A stretch of DNA of 21,561 nt, taken from NCBI GenBank assembly GCA_023449275.1, contig JAEXJM010000034.1, positions 1 to 21,561 on the forward strand, written 5' to 3'. Origin of the DNA: Pseudomonadota bacterium. GTDB taxonomy: Bacteria > Pseudomonadota > Gammaproteobacteria > Burkholderiales > Burkholderiaceae_D. This document shows positions 1 through 7,748 of the stretch, in pieces. Below the pieces are notes generated by a model. The model was not told the DNA's origin and ran no database searches. It saw only the letters and a program-made list of their open reading frames with translations. Both the position numbers and the translations under genes were made by a program. How positions within the stretch are numbered: the stretch's first letter is position 1; the number at the start of each line of letters is the position of its first letter.

Positions 1-412
1 TCCGTCCCTGAGTCGTGGCATTTCTGCTGCCGACGATTGCGATTGACGGGGAGGTCAGCAATTCAACCCTTCCCTTGACGTAAAGCATCAGGGGCGGATC
101 TGCAATTTCCAGCAACTGTCCGGGATACCGGCTGTCCGACAGGGTCAACACCTGATTGGCCGGATCTTCCAGCCATTTTTTTGTCTTTTCGATTTGCTCG
201 GCAATGACAGGATCGACTGGTGCGCATAAAGCATCTGCCATTTTGGGCGAAACGATACGGGCAATTTCCTGATAAGGGGTCGAGAAAATATTTTGTGGCA
301 AACCGTATGCCGACAATATTTTATGTGCCGTCAGAATGCCGACACCCGGGGTCATCTGAAGCCTGATCCAGGCGGCCAGTTCCTCCTCATCATACTTTTC
401 CGATAATTTCAC
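1..412 (-). CDS. dprA: DNA processing protein DprA (5' part, runs off the left edge)
   Basis: The first 137 codons of DprA are visible on the minus strand; the rest lies outside the window. DprA is a cytosolic protein that binds incoming single-stranded DNA and loads RecA during natural transformation. The start is a GTG at 412-410; an in-frame TGA lies four codons upstream and no ATG is available nearby. Residues 1-60 resemble the N-terminal helical (SAM/HhH-like) domain, with MTPGVG at 20-25. The Rossmann-like core begins at about residue 122 with SIAIVGSRNATTQG (123-136), where GSRN is the family signature. The gene is divergent from def, with 242 bp between the two starts; dprA next to def-fmt is a common betaproteobacterial order. 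The catalogue name is secure; whether the whole gene is intact cannot be seen. Confidence 0.93.
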   Translation of the reverse strand, partial: MKLSEKYDEEELAAWIRLQMTPGVGILTAHKILSAYGLPQNIFSTPYQEIARIVSPKMADALCAPVDPVIAEQIEKTKKWLEDPANQVLTLSDSRYPGQLLEIADPPLMLYVKGRVELLTSPSIAIVGSRNATTQGR

Positions 413-435
413 TGTTAACTTTCAATCTTCTGTGG

Positions 436-459
436 TTGAAAAAGACACCTGTTTTTCAA
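436..459. repeat. Inverted repeat in the dprA/def divergent region
   Basis: TTGAAAAA at 436-443 and TTTTTCAA at 452-459 form a perfect 8-bp inverted repeat with an 8-base spacer. It lies 24 bp upstream of the dprA start. It could be an operator or a leader hairpin for dprA. It lacks a GC-rich stem and an adjacent T-run, so it does not look like an intrinsic terminator. No function is assigned. Confidence 0.4.
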
Positions 460-574
460 AACGATCGGGGACATGTACCGTAAAGCATAAACCGGGGCGC
501 TATGTTAAACTTTCATATTGTCCGGCAAAGTGGATTTTTGCCGGAAAAACTGCTGAAAACAGGGAAAATATACC

Positions 575-603
575 TTGTTTCACTCCTGATTCTGCAATGT
601 AAT
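575..603 (+). promoter_or_regulatory. Candidate sigma70-type promoter for def-fmt
   Basis: TTGTTT (575-580) and TGTAAT (598-603) are separated by exactly 17 bp and lie 51 bp upstream of the preferred def start at 655. Each hexamer matches the consensus at four of six positions. The call is by inspection only. It supports the shorter def start, because transcripts from here would not include the longer in-frame extension back to 502. Confidence 0.33.
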
Positions 604-654
604 GATGCCGCTGGCAAGCTGTTGCCTGCGACGACTGTTCCTGAACTGATACAA

Positions 655-1194
655 ATGGCACGTTTACCAATTCTCCGTTACCCTGATCCGCGTTTGCTGA
701 AGCCGTCAAAACCCGTCACCGAGTTCGACGAATCCCTGAAATCGCTGATTGCCGATATGGCCCAAACCATGTACGAGGCTCCCGGGGTGGGGCTGGCGGC
801 TCCGCAGATCAATGTGCACAGACAGGTTATCGTCATTGACGTTTCCGAGCAGAAGAACGAATTGAGGGTGTTCATCAATCCGCAGATCGTCAAGGCCTGC
901 GAGGAAAAAACCAAATTCGAGGAAGGCTGCCTTTCCCTTCCCGGAATTTATGATGAGATCGAACGTCCTGCCAAAGTCAGCGTTCGTGCACAGGACGCTG
1001 AAGGCAAGGAATTCGAGATCGAGGCGGAAGGCCTTCTGGCCGTCTGTGTCCAGCACGAAATAGACCACCTGAAAGGCGCGGTTTTCGTGGATTACCTTTC
1101 TCCGATGAAGCGCAACCGCATCAAGAAAAAACTGCTCAAGGAAGAGCGCGAAATGAAAAAGAGCCATTCCGGTTCTACAGGACGCAAAAAATGA
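655..1194 (+). CDS. def: Peptide deformylase
   Basis: Peptide deformylase is a cytosolic metalloenzyme that removes the N-formyl group from nascent polypeptides. The 179-residue product carries all three family motifs: GVGLAAPQ at 44-51, EGCLS at 90-94 (metal ligand Cys92) and HEIDH at 134-138 (ligands His134 and His138, catalytic Glu135). The frame stays open upstream to 502, but the extra 51 codons resemble nothing in the family. The ATG at 655 gives the typical beginning ARLPILRYPDPRL and a normal length, so I chose it, although no strong ribosome binding site precedes it. The C-terminal tail after residue 155 is rich in Lys and Arg. The stop overlaps the fmt start in ATGA, implying translational coupling of the enzymes that add and remove formyl. 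Confidence 0.97.
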   Translation: MARLPILRYPDPRLLKPSKPVTEFDESLKSLIADMAQTMYEAPGVGLAAPQINVHRQVIVIDVSEQKNELRVFINPQIVKACEEKTKFEEGCLSLPGIYDEIERPAKVSVRAQDAEGKEFEIEAEGLLAVCVQHEIDHLKGAVFVDYLSPMKRNRIKKKLLKEEREMKKSHSGSTGRKK

Positions 1195-2135
1195 AGATTG
1201 TTTTTGCAGGTACACCTGAATTCGCCAGTATCGCTTTAGAAGCCCTCAAACGGGCCGGACATGATATCGGGCTGGTTCTGACCCAGCCGGATCGTCCTGC
1301 GGGTCGCGGCATGAAATTGCAACCTTCGGCGGTCAAGAAAACCGCCCTGGAATACCACATTCCCGTAGAACAGCCGGTTTCTTTGAAAACCAGTGGACAA
1401 TATGGTGAAGAGGCCCGTCGGGTTTTTGACCGTATCCGGCAGTTTTCCCCGGATGTTATGGTCGTTGTCGCTTACGGGCTTATCCTGCCAAAAGAATTCC
1501 TCGACATCCCTGGATACGGATGCCTGAACATCCATGCATCGCTCCTGCCGAGATGGCGTGGTGCGGCTCCGATCCAGCGTGCCATTGAAGCAGGCGATCC
1601 GGAAACGGGCATTTCGATCATGCAGATGGAAGAAGGCCTCGATACCGGGCCTGTCCTGATGCAGGAAAGCATTGCCATCGGCAAAAATGTCAATGCTGCC
1701 CAACTGCATGACCAGCTGGCCGTGCTGGGTGGCAAGATGATCGTATCCACTCTTGCCAGACTGGATACGCTGGTGCCGATTGTCCAGAACGAATCCGAAG
1801 CCAATTATGCCGCCAAGATTCTGAAAGAAGAGGCAAACCTTGATTTCACACTGGATGCAAACGTCATTACCGACAAGATTCGCGCATTCAACCCGTTTCC
1901 CGGCTGTATTGCCCACTACAATGACATACCGGTCAAGATATGGAAAGCGGAAATTGGCGATACCGAAACCGGCATGCCGGCCGGTAAAGTCCTGTCAGCC
2001 GACGAAAACGGTATTGTCGTCGCCTGCGGCAAGGGCACGGTAAAAATCCTTGAACTCCAGAAACCCGGTGCAAGGCGTTTGCCCGTTTCCGAATTCGTCA
2101 AGGGCTTTTCATTTGAGAACGGTGATTTCAGATAA
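1191..2135 (+). CDS. fmt: Methionyl-tRNA formyltransferase
   Basis: This enzyme transfers a formyl group from 10-formyltetrahydrofolate to initiator Met-tRNA, allowing bacterial translation initiation. The 314-residue length matches the family. The N-terminal formyltransferase Rossmann domain starts with MKIVFAGTPEFA. The catalytic signature includes Asn113 and His115 in NIHASLLPRWRGAAPIQ, and Asp151 in EEGLDTGP. A C-terminal oligosaccharide-binding-like domain of about 100 residues follows, from about residue 210. The ATG lies inside the def stop (ATGA overlap), so the two genes are very likely co-transcribed and coupled. No convincing terminator follows; the next gene starts 63 bp downstream. 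In many relatives fmt is followed by htpX or rsmB, but not here. Confidence 0.97.
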   Translation: MKIVFAGTPEFASIALEALKRAGHDIGLVLTQPDRPAGRGMKLQPSAVKKTALEYHIPVEQPVSLKTSGQYGEEARRVFDRIRQFSPDVMVVVAYGLILPKEFLDIPGYGCLNIHASLLPRWRGAAPIQRAIEAGDPETGISIMQMEEGLDTGPVLMQESIAIGKNVNAAQLHDQLAVLGGKMIVSTLARLDTLVPIVQNESEANYAAKILKEEANLDFTLDANVITDKIRAFNPFPGCIAHYNDIPVKIWKAEIGDTETGMPAGKVLSADENGIVVACGKGTVKILELQKPGARRLPVSEFVKGFSFENGDFR

Positions 2136-2198
2136 AGGCGGCATTTTGCTTTTTACATATCATCATTGTCCACACATTAATCAACCGATACTGAACTC

Positions 2199-2696
2199 AT
2201 GAGATTTGAACACCTGATCGAAGTCAATAATCTGGACGACCCGAGAGCGGAAGTACTTGACCGCGAGCAATTATGGAACGGCCTTCTTTTGCGTGCCAAA
2301 GCACCTGCCTTGTTCATTCCTCACATGGATGGATTTGAAATTACCGAGGAAACGGACCATTCCATTTCGAGAGTTCTCGATTTTGGCAAATTCAAGGTGC
2401 GTGATCGAGTGAATCTCGTCCCGATGGAAAAACTCCATTTCCACATTCCTGCCCAAGGTGAAATCATGGAGTCCCGGCTGGAGATTTCCATTGACGAGCC
2501 TTTCCCGAAACGTTTGTTCATCCGCTTCATTTATGAAGATTCCGCGCTGGATGAAGGCCCCGAAGCGATGTATAACGATTTCCGCCGTTCCGCTTACAAG
2601 GAAATGGATGTCGATTCGATGAGACTCATTCGCCAGTTTGCGGCTCAGGGCCGCCTTGACAGCCCTGAGAAAGACGACAAAACACTGTTGTCTTAA
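2199..2696 (+). CDS. AtaL-like / DUF1857 family protein (SRPBCC fold)
   Basis: This is a 165-residue soluble protein with no signal peptide or membrane segment. Its sequence (RFEHLIEVNN near the start, LWNGLLLRAK at 25-34, then alternating beta-strand-like stretches and a C-terminal helical part with MYNDFRRSAYKEMD) matches the DUF1857 family, now named AtaL-like and related to the START/Bet v1-like ligand-binding superfamily. The biochemical role of bacterial members is not established. The name AtaL comes from a fungal acetylaranotin cluster and should not be read as a function here. The gene follows fmt by 63 bp and converges on the aldo/keto reductase gene with only 6 bp between their stops. 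It may share the def-fmt transcript or have its own promoter; no clear promoter was found. Confidence 0.85.
   Translation: MRFEHLIEVNNLDDPRAEVLDREQLWNGLLLRAKAPALFIPHMDGFEITEETDHSISRVLDFGKFKVRDRVNLVPMEKLHFHIPAQGEIMESRLEISIDEPFPKRLFIRFIYEDSALDEGPEAMYNDFRRSAYKEMDVDSMRLIRQFAAQGRLDSPEKDDKTLLS
2671..2694. terminator. Hairpin over the stop codon at a convergent junction (possible weak terminator)
   Basis: AAGACGACA (2671-2679) pairs with TGTTGTCTT (2686-2694) around a 6-base loop, giving nine base pairs with one G-U wobble. It covers the last codons of the DUF1857-like gene and ends inside its stop codon. The reductase gene ends at 2703 from the other side. No T-run follows in either direction, so it is not a classical intrinsic terminator. 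It could still slow or process converging transcripts. Confidence 0.35.
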
Positions 2697-2702
2697 AACC
2701 GG

Positions 2703-3536
2703 CTATAAAACATCCAGTGGCATTTTGCGGTCAGGTGGCGGGAAAATGGCATCCAGCTCATCCAGAACATTCTGGTCCAGTGTGATATCCCATGCCTTGC
2801 GGTTTTCCTCGACGCGTCTGACGCTGGATGATTTCGGAATCGGAATCGTTCCCTGATGCAATAGCCACGCCAGTGCAAGCTGTGCCGGTGTCATGGACAG
2901 TTTTTCCGCAATCCGTTTCAGTCCGGAGCTTTTCAGAAGACGGGTCTGGTAAAGCGGTGAATAGGCCATCACCGGAATATTTCGTTTTTTCTGCCAGGGT
3001 AGCAAATCCCACTCGATCCCGCGGGACGCGAGGTTATACAAAACCTGATTGATACAAATATTGCCGTTATCGTATCGTGCGGCTTCTTCCATATCGTCCA
3101 GATCGAAATTGGATACACCATATGCCCGGATTTTCCCGGCATCGACCAGTTTTTCCATCGCTTCAAATGTTTCGGACAATGGATAACCGCCTCTCCAGTG
3201 CAACAGATACAAGTCAAGGTAATCCGTTTTCAGCCTCTGAAGGCTGCGTTCGAGTGCGGCGATGGTTCCTTTTTTGCTGGCATTACCCGGAAGTACCTTG
3301 CTGACCAGAAAAATCCTGTCCCTTCTTCCGGCAATCGCTTCACCGGTCACCCTTTCCGCCCCGCCGGAGGCGTACATTTCCGCCGTGTCGATCAGGGTCA
3401 TACCGAGATCGATCCCATGCTGCAGTGCAGCTATTTCATCTTTTCTGGCAGAAGACGATTCCCCCATGAACCAGGTTCCCTGGCCCAGGGTCGGCATCGT
3501 GATACCATTCGGCAATCTGACTGTATGTTCAGGCAT
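2703..3536 (-). CDS. yeaE: Aldo/keto reductase, YeaE-like
   Basis: This is an NADPH-type aldo/keto reductase of 277 residues with a single TIM-barrel domain in the cytosol. The catalytic tetrad is visible: Asp50 and Tyr55 in LIDTAEMYASGGAE, Lys80 in FLVSKVLP, and His113 in LYLLHW. The whole sequence closely resembles Escherichia coli YeaE, including GQGTWFMGE near the start, SRGIEWDLLPW in the middle and a C-terminal LDVL-type ending. YeaE has been linked to methylglyoxal reduction; the substrate here is not shown by the sequence. The frame is open further upstream to 3734. The ATG at 3536 gives the family N-terminus MPEHTVRLPNG and has GGGGAA about 12 bases upstream. The gene is divergent from the membrane Fe-S protein gene and convergent with the DUF1857-like gene. 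Confidence 0.93.
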   Translation of the reverse strand: MPEHTVRLPNGITMPTLGQGTWFMGESSSARKDEIAALQHGIDLGMTLIDTAEMYASGGAERVTGEAIAGRRDRIFLVSKVLPGNASKKGTIAALERSLQRLKTDYLDLYLLHWRGGYPLSETFEAMEKLVDAGKIRAYGVSNFDLDDMEEAARYDNGNICINQVLYNLASRGIEWDLLPWQKKRNIPVMAYSPLYQTRLLKSSGLKRIAEKLSMTPAQLALAWLLHQGTIPIPKSSSVRRVEENRKAWDITLDQNVLDELDAIFPPPDRKMPLDVL

Positions 3537-3673
3537 ATTTGAATTCCCCAAAAACGGTTTGACAATATGGCTTTGGCCGTTGCGTATTTTCTGTTTCCAA
3601 TGCCATAGCGGTACGGCTTGCATTATTGCACTGGATACAAGCGGTGGACAAGAAGCTTTAAAATACCGTCGTA

Positions 3674-5083
3674 ATGAAAGACATCGAAAAAGACCTTTCC
3701 CGAAAACCGGCTCCGGCAAAAACGACAAGTACAAAACCTGTCGAGATCCCTGTTTTACCTGAGGGAAGATTACCTGCTGTTATCATTTCCCCTCCTTTTT
3801 CAGGCTGGCTGGCCCGGTTTGGCCGTGCTCTGAAACGTCACCGGAAAGTCGTATCGTGTATCCAGTGGCTGTTCGTCATTCTCTATTTTTCACTTCTGTT
3901 ATTGCCATTATTGCTTCCGGATGAGATCAATGGATCGTTTTATTCCAGTGTCCCTGACTTCTCACGCCTGATGTTCTGGGGAATTGGCTGGCCCGCGATC
4001 ATTTTGAGCATGATGCTTGTCGGCAGAGTCTGGTGCGGACTCTTTTGTCCGGATGGAACCCTGACCGAATTCATCAGCCGTCACGGCCAAAAGCGTTCCA
4101 TTCCCCGCTGGATTCGCTGGAAAGGATGGCCATGTACCGTTCTTGTCACGACGGTCTTGTACGGGCAACTGATCGGTGTTTACGAACACTTTCCCGCGAC
4201 ACTCATCTTGCTCGGTATCCCGACGGGCATGGCACTGGCATGCGGTTTTCTATATGGCAATGGCAAACGTATATGGTGTATGTATCTCTGCCCCGGAAAC
4301 GGCATTTTCGAGCTGCTTGCGAAACTCTCCCCTGTTTATTACAAGGTCGACGAAAAAGAATGGCAGGCATACTCCGGAAAGACAGAGCGTCTGGACTGCC
4401 CCACCCTGATCAATGTCCGCCAGATGCGGAGCATGTCTGCCTGTCATGCCTGTGGCCGCTGCATCGGGCACAGAAAGGCCGTCGAACCGGCATTCCGATC
4501 CCCTTCTGCTGAAATACTGGCAACATCGAAAAACCATGTCTCCGATTCGGAAACGTTTTTGCTCCTCTGGGGAATCATCGGAATCTGTACGGCCGCCCTG
4601 GCCTGGCGGGGAAACAGCCTTTATGCCTTTTTTCTTTCATTGCCGGGCAGCGTGCACACCAGTGGTTTGCCCTGGTATGTCGCTGCCAGTCCTGAAAGCC
4701 TGTTACGTCTTGTTTTCATCCTCATCAGCGGTTCTGCCATCGCTCTGGCGACATATGTCCTGCTTCGGCTGTCAACCCTTATTTCCGGTAAAGCGGAATG
4801 TTGGAAACAACTCGCACTCTGCCTTATCCCCGTTTCCGGCACGGGTATTTTTCTGGGACTGTGCCAGATCAGTTTCACCCTCTGGCAGGCTTATGGAATC
4901 AATCCGGAATGGATACCCGCCCTTCAACCCCTGATTCTGGTGTGGGCAGCCCTGTTTTCGGTATGGCTGGGTTTTAAAACGATATGCCACCGCATCAGCA
5001 CTGCCAGTCTGATTGCGTTACTCGTTTATTGTCTGCCAATCGCTCTTCTGTGCTCAATCTGGATTATTCATTTCCATGCATAA
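3674..5083 (+). CDS. Polytopic membrane 4Fe-4S protein (NapH/NosR/CcoG-related)
   Basis: This 469-residue membrane protein probably takes part in electron transfer. A 50-60 residue cytoplasmic-looking N-terminus precedes hydrophobic segments at about 62-82, 98-118, 153-178, 183-196, 294-312, 342-368, 379-402, 418-434 and 443-464. Two CxxxCP motifs lie just after membrane segments, WCGLFCP (Cys121, Cys125) and WCMYLCP (Cys202, Cys206), as in NapH, NosR and CcoG-type proteins. A later soluble stretch has Cys242 and CHACGRC (Cys257, Cys260, Cys263). The standard ferredoxin fourth cysteine (CxxCxxCxxxCP) is absent; Cys242 could be the fourth ligand. There is no FMN-binding domain and no partner oxidoreductase nearby, so its donor and acceptor are unknown. 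The gene is followed directly by a terminator that serves clpA. Confidence 0.88.
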   Translation: MKDIEKDLSRKPAPAKTTSTKPVEIPVLPEGRLPAVIISPPFSGWLARFGRALKRHRKVVSCIQWLFVILYFSLLLLPLLLPDEINGSFYSSVPDFSRLMFWGIGWPAIILSMMLVGRVWCGLFCPDGTLTEFISRHGQKRSIPRWIRWKGWPCTVLVTTVLYGQLIGVYEHFPATLILLGIPTGMALACGFLYGNGKRIWCMYLCPGNGIFELLAKLSPVYYKVDEKEWQAYSGKTERLDCPTLINVRQMRSMSACHACGRCIGHRKAVEPAFRSPSAEILATSKNHVSDSETFLLLWGIIGICTAALAWRGNSLYAFFLSLPGSVHTSGLPWYVAASPESLLRLVFILISGSAIALATYVLLRLSTLISGKAECWKQLALCLIPVSGTGIFLGLCQISFTLWQAYGINPEWIPALQPLILVWAALFSVWLGFKTICHRISTASLIALLVYCLPIALLCSIWIIHFHA

Positions 5084-5107
5084 AAAAACCTGCCCATAAA
5101 GGGCAGG
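5082..5107 (-). terminator. Intrinsic terminator of clpS-clpA
   Basis: CCTGCCC (5089-5095) and GGGCAGG (5101-5107) form a perfect 7-bp GC-rich stem with an ATAAA loop. Read on the minus strand the stem is followed by seven T residues (complement of 5082-5088), a textbook intrinsic terminator 20 bp past the clpA stop. In the plus direction the stem immediately follows the stop of the membrane Fe-S gene but lacks a T-run, so it would be weaker there. Confidence 0.88.
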
Positions 5108-5127
5108 CTTGCCGTGAATACATCCGA

Positions 5128-7443
5128 TCAATCGAGTTCCAGCGCTTTGCTTTCCGGCAACTGGAATTTGTCCGACATACCCGCATTTTCCGGAAATTCC
5201 AGCCGGATTTCTTCTTTGTCATCCAGATCGACGATCACGGAACCACCGTTAACCAGTTTGCCGAACAGGAGTTCGTCCGCCAATGCTTTCCTGATCAGGT
5301 CCTGAATCAGGCGCAACATCGGGCGTGCCCCCATCAATGGATCGAACCCTTTCTTCGCAAGGAACTTGCGCAAGGCTTCGGTAAAGATGGCATCGACTTT
5401 CTTCTCGTGCAACTGTTCTTCCAGCTGCATCAGGAACTTGTCGACCACACGCAGGATGATTTCCTCATTCAGTGCGGAGAAACTGATGATACCGTCCAGA
5501 CGGTTTCGGAACTCAGGTGTGAACATCCTCTTGATATCGACCATTTCGTCACCTTTTTCCCTCTGGTTGGTGAAACCGATGGACGATTTCTGCAGGCTTT
5601 CCGCCCCTGCATTGGTTGTCATGATGATAATGACGTTACGGAAGTCCGCCTTGCGACCGTTATTGTCCGTCAGGGTACCATGATCCATGACCTGTAACAG
5701 GATGCTGAAAATATCCGGATGGGCTTTTTCAATTTCATCGAGCAACAATACCGCATGCGGTTTTTTCGTAATGGCTTCCGTAAGCAAACCGCCCTGATCG
5801 AAACCGACATAGCCCGGAGGCGCACCGATCATCCTGCTGACCGCATGGCGTTCCATATACTCGGACATGTCGAAACGGATCAGCTCGATTCCCAATGTGA
5901 AAGCGAGCTGGCGGGCCACTTCAGTCTTGCCGACCCCGGTCGGCCCGGAGAAGAGGAACGCACCGATCGGTTTGTCGGTCTTGCCCAGTCCGGCTCTCGC
6001 CATCTTGATGCTCGCAGCCAATGCATCGATAGCCGCATCCTGACCGAAAACCACACTTTTCAGGTCACGTTCCAGATTCTGCAACTTGCTTCTGTCATCC
6101 TGATTGACCGATTGTGCGGGAATACGGGCGATTTTCGAGATGATGTCTTCGATTTCCGCCTTGCCGATCGTTTTTTTCTGCTTTGATTTCGGCAGAATCC
6201 GCTGTGCGGCCCCCGCCTCGTCGATCACGTCGATTGCCTTGTCCGGCAACTGGCGGTCGTTGATGAAACGGGCAGACAATTCGGCTGCCGATATCAGTGC
6301 GGAAACAGAATACTTGACCTTGTGATGATCCTCGAAACGGGACTTCAGTCCACGCAGGATCTGCACCGTCTGTTCAACAGTCGGTTCATTCACGTCGATC
6401 TTCTGGAAACGGCGCGCCAAGGCATGGTCTTTTTCGAAAACGCCCCGGTATTCCGTAAACGTCGTCGCACCGATGCATTTCAGCTGACCGCCCGACAGGG
6501 CCGGTTTCAGCAGATTGGAGGCATCCAGCGTACCGCCCGAAGCCGAACCCGCTCCGATGATCGTATGGATTTCATCAATGAACAAAATCGAATTCGGATT
6601 GTCGCTCAACTGTTTCAGGACGGCTTTCAGACGCTGCTCAAAATCACCACGGTACTTCGTTCCAGCCAGCAAGGCCCCCATATCCAGTGCATACACGACG
6701 GCCTCATGCAATACATCGGGTACCGTATTTTGCGTGATACGCCATGCCAGTCCCTCGGCAAGTGCCGTCTTGCCGACGCCAGCTTCACCGACCAGCAGTG
6801 GATTGTTCTTGCGCCTGCGGCACAATACCTGGATGACACGGTCGATTTCCTCTTCCCTGCCGATCAGCGGATCGATTTTTCCGGATGCGGCCTGTTTGTT
6901 CAGGTTCAGCGTATAGAGATCCAGTGGCGATTCCTTTCCGGAAGCACCCGCTTCGCCCGTCACGTCTTCAGTTCCCTCAACCTGTTTTGGCGTTTCCTGC
7001 TGGACATTCTTGCGGACACCATGCGAGATGAAGTTGACCACGTCCAGACGGGTAATGCCCTGCTGGTGCAGGTAGTAGACGGCATGCGAATCCTTTTCGC
7101 CGAATATGGCGACCAGAACGTTCGCACCGGTAACCTCTTTTTTTCCGTTCGATGCAGACTGGACATGCATGATCGCCCGCTGGATAACACGCTGGAATCC
7201 GAGAGTCGGCTGGGTATCCACCTCAGCGGTACCCGGGACAACAGGAGTGTTGTCACTGACAAAATCGCTGAGCATTTTTTTCAGTCCGGCGATATCGGCA
7301 TTGCATGCTTTCAATACTTCAGACGCAGAAGGATTGTCCAGCAATGCCAACAGCAAATGCTCAACAGTTATAAATTCATATCGTGCCTGACGTGCCTCTA
7401 CAAAGGCCATATGCAGGCTGACTTCCAATTCTTGCGCAATCAT
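5128..7443 (-). CDS. clpA: ATP-dependent Clp protease ATP-binding subunit ClpA
   Basis: ClpA is a hexameric AAA+ unfoldase that feeds substrates into ClpP and receives N-degron substrates from ClpS. The 771-residue protein has the double Clp-N repeat at 1-145, AAA-1 with Walker A GEAGVGKT at 219-226 and Walker B ILFIDE at about 286-291, and AAA-2 with Walker A GPTGVGKT at 500-507 and Walker B VLLLDE at about 565-570. The ClpP-docking tripeptide appears as IGF at 622-624, where E. coli ClpA has IGL. A C-terminal D2-small domain follows. The frame extends six codons upstream, but the ATG at 7443 gives the canonical MIAQELEVSLH and overlaps the clpS stop by four bases. It ends at a strong intrinsic terminator. 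No M-domain insertion is present, so it is not ClpB or ClpC. Confidence 0.97.
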   Translation of the reverse strand: MIAQELEVSLHMAFVEARQARYEFITVEHLLLALLDNPSASEVLKACNADIAGLKKMLSDFVSDNTPVVPGTAEVDTQPTLGFQRVIQRAIMHVQSASNGKKEVTGANVLVAIFGEKDSHAVYYLHQQGITRLDVVNFISHGVRKNVQQETPKQVEGTEDVTGEAGASGKESPLDLYTLNLNKQAASGKIDPLIGREEEIDRVIQVLCRRRKNNPLLVGEAGVGKTALAEGLAWRITQNTVPDVLHEAVVYALDMGALLAGTKYRGDFEQRLKAVLKQLSDNPNSILFIDEIHTIIGAGSASGGTLDASNLLKPALSGGQLKCIGATTFTEYRGVFEKDHALARRFQKIDVNEPTVEQTVQILRGLKSRFEDHHKVKYSVSALISAAELSARFINDRQLPDKAIDVIDEAGAAQRILPKSKQKKTIGKAEIEDIISKIARIPAQSVNQDDRSKLQNLERDLKSVVFGQDAAIDALAASIKMARAGLGKTDKPIGAFLFSGPTGVGKTEVARQLAFTLGIELIRFDMSEYMERHAVSRMIGAPPGYVGFDQGGLLTEAITKKPHAVLLLDEIEKAHPDIFSILLQVMDHGTLTDNNGRKADFRNVIIIMTTNAGAESLQKSSIGFTNQREKGDEMVDIKRMFTPEFRNRLDGIISFSALNEEIILRVVDKFLMQLEEQLHEKKVDAIFTEALRKFLAKKGFDPLMGARPMLRLIQDLIRKALADELLFGKLVNGGSVIVDLDDKEEIRLEFPENAGMSDKFQLPESKALELD

Positions 7444-7748
7444 GCTTCCTCCATCGTACATTGCAATGGATGCCCTTCCTGCCGGGCATGTTTCAACACC
7501 AGTTCCACTTTGGTATTCGCGATATCTTTCGGGAAAATTCCACAGACCCCTTTACCCTCGTGATGCACTTTCAGCATTATCCGGGTTGCGGTTTCACGGT
7601 CCTTGAAAAAATATTCCTGCAAAATGGAAATCACAAATTCCATTGGCGTGAAATCATCGTTTAACAAAACTACCTTATACATCGGAGGCGGTTTCAATAC
7701 AGCCGCCTCTTTTTCCGGTAGTACTTCATTTTCCTGCTGTGTAACCAT
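7440..7748 (-). CDS. clpS: ATP-dependent Clp protease adaptor protein ClpS
   Basis: ClpS recognises N-degron substrates with bulky N-terminal residues and delivers them to ClpA. The 102-residue protein has the flexible N-terminal tail (1-20) followed by the conserved core: YKVVLLNDDFTPMEFV at 24-39 contains the substrate-pocket residues Asn30, Asp31, Asp32, Thr34 and Met36. KVHHEGKGVCG at 60-70 contains His62, equivalent to the pocket His66 of E. coli. The frame is open 19 codons further upstream, but the ATG at 7748 gives the normal length and has AAAGG close upstream. Its stop overlaps the clpA start in ATGA, so the adaptor and unfoldase are translationally coupled. It is divergent from the cold-shock gene across a 332-bp spacer. 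Confidence 0.97.
   Translation of the reverse strand: MVTQQENEVLPEKEAAVLKPPPMYKVVLLNDDFTPMEFVISILQEYFFKDRETATRIMLKVHHEGKGVCGIFPKDIANTKVELVLKHARQEGHPLQCTMEEA

Noticed and set aside
502..654. A 51-residue N-terminal extension of peptide deformylase
   Set aside because: It has no family similarity, and the internal ATG at 655 gives a standard deformylase. A candidate promoter also lies inside the extension.
2120..2160. Possible intrinsic terminator after fmt
   Set aside because: There is a T-rich stretch, but the only adjacent stem is three base pairs (GCA/TGC), which is too weak.
6322..7563. A 413-codon open frame on the plus strand across clpA and clpS
   Set aside because: It lies opposite well-supported clpA and clpS coding sequence and its product matches nothing recognisable.
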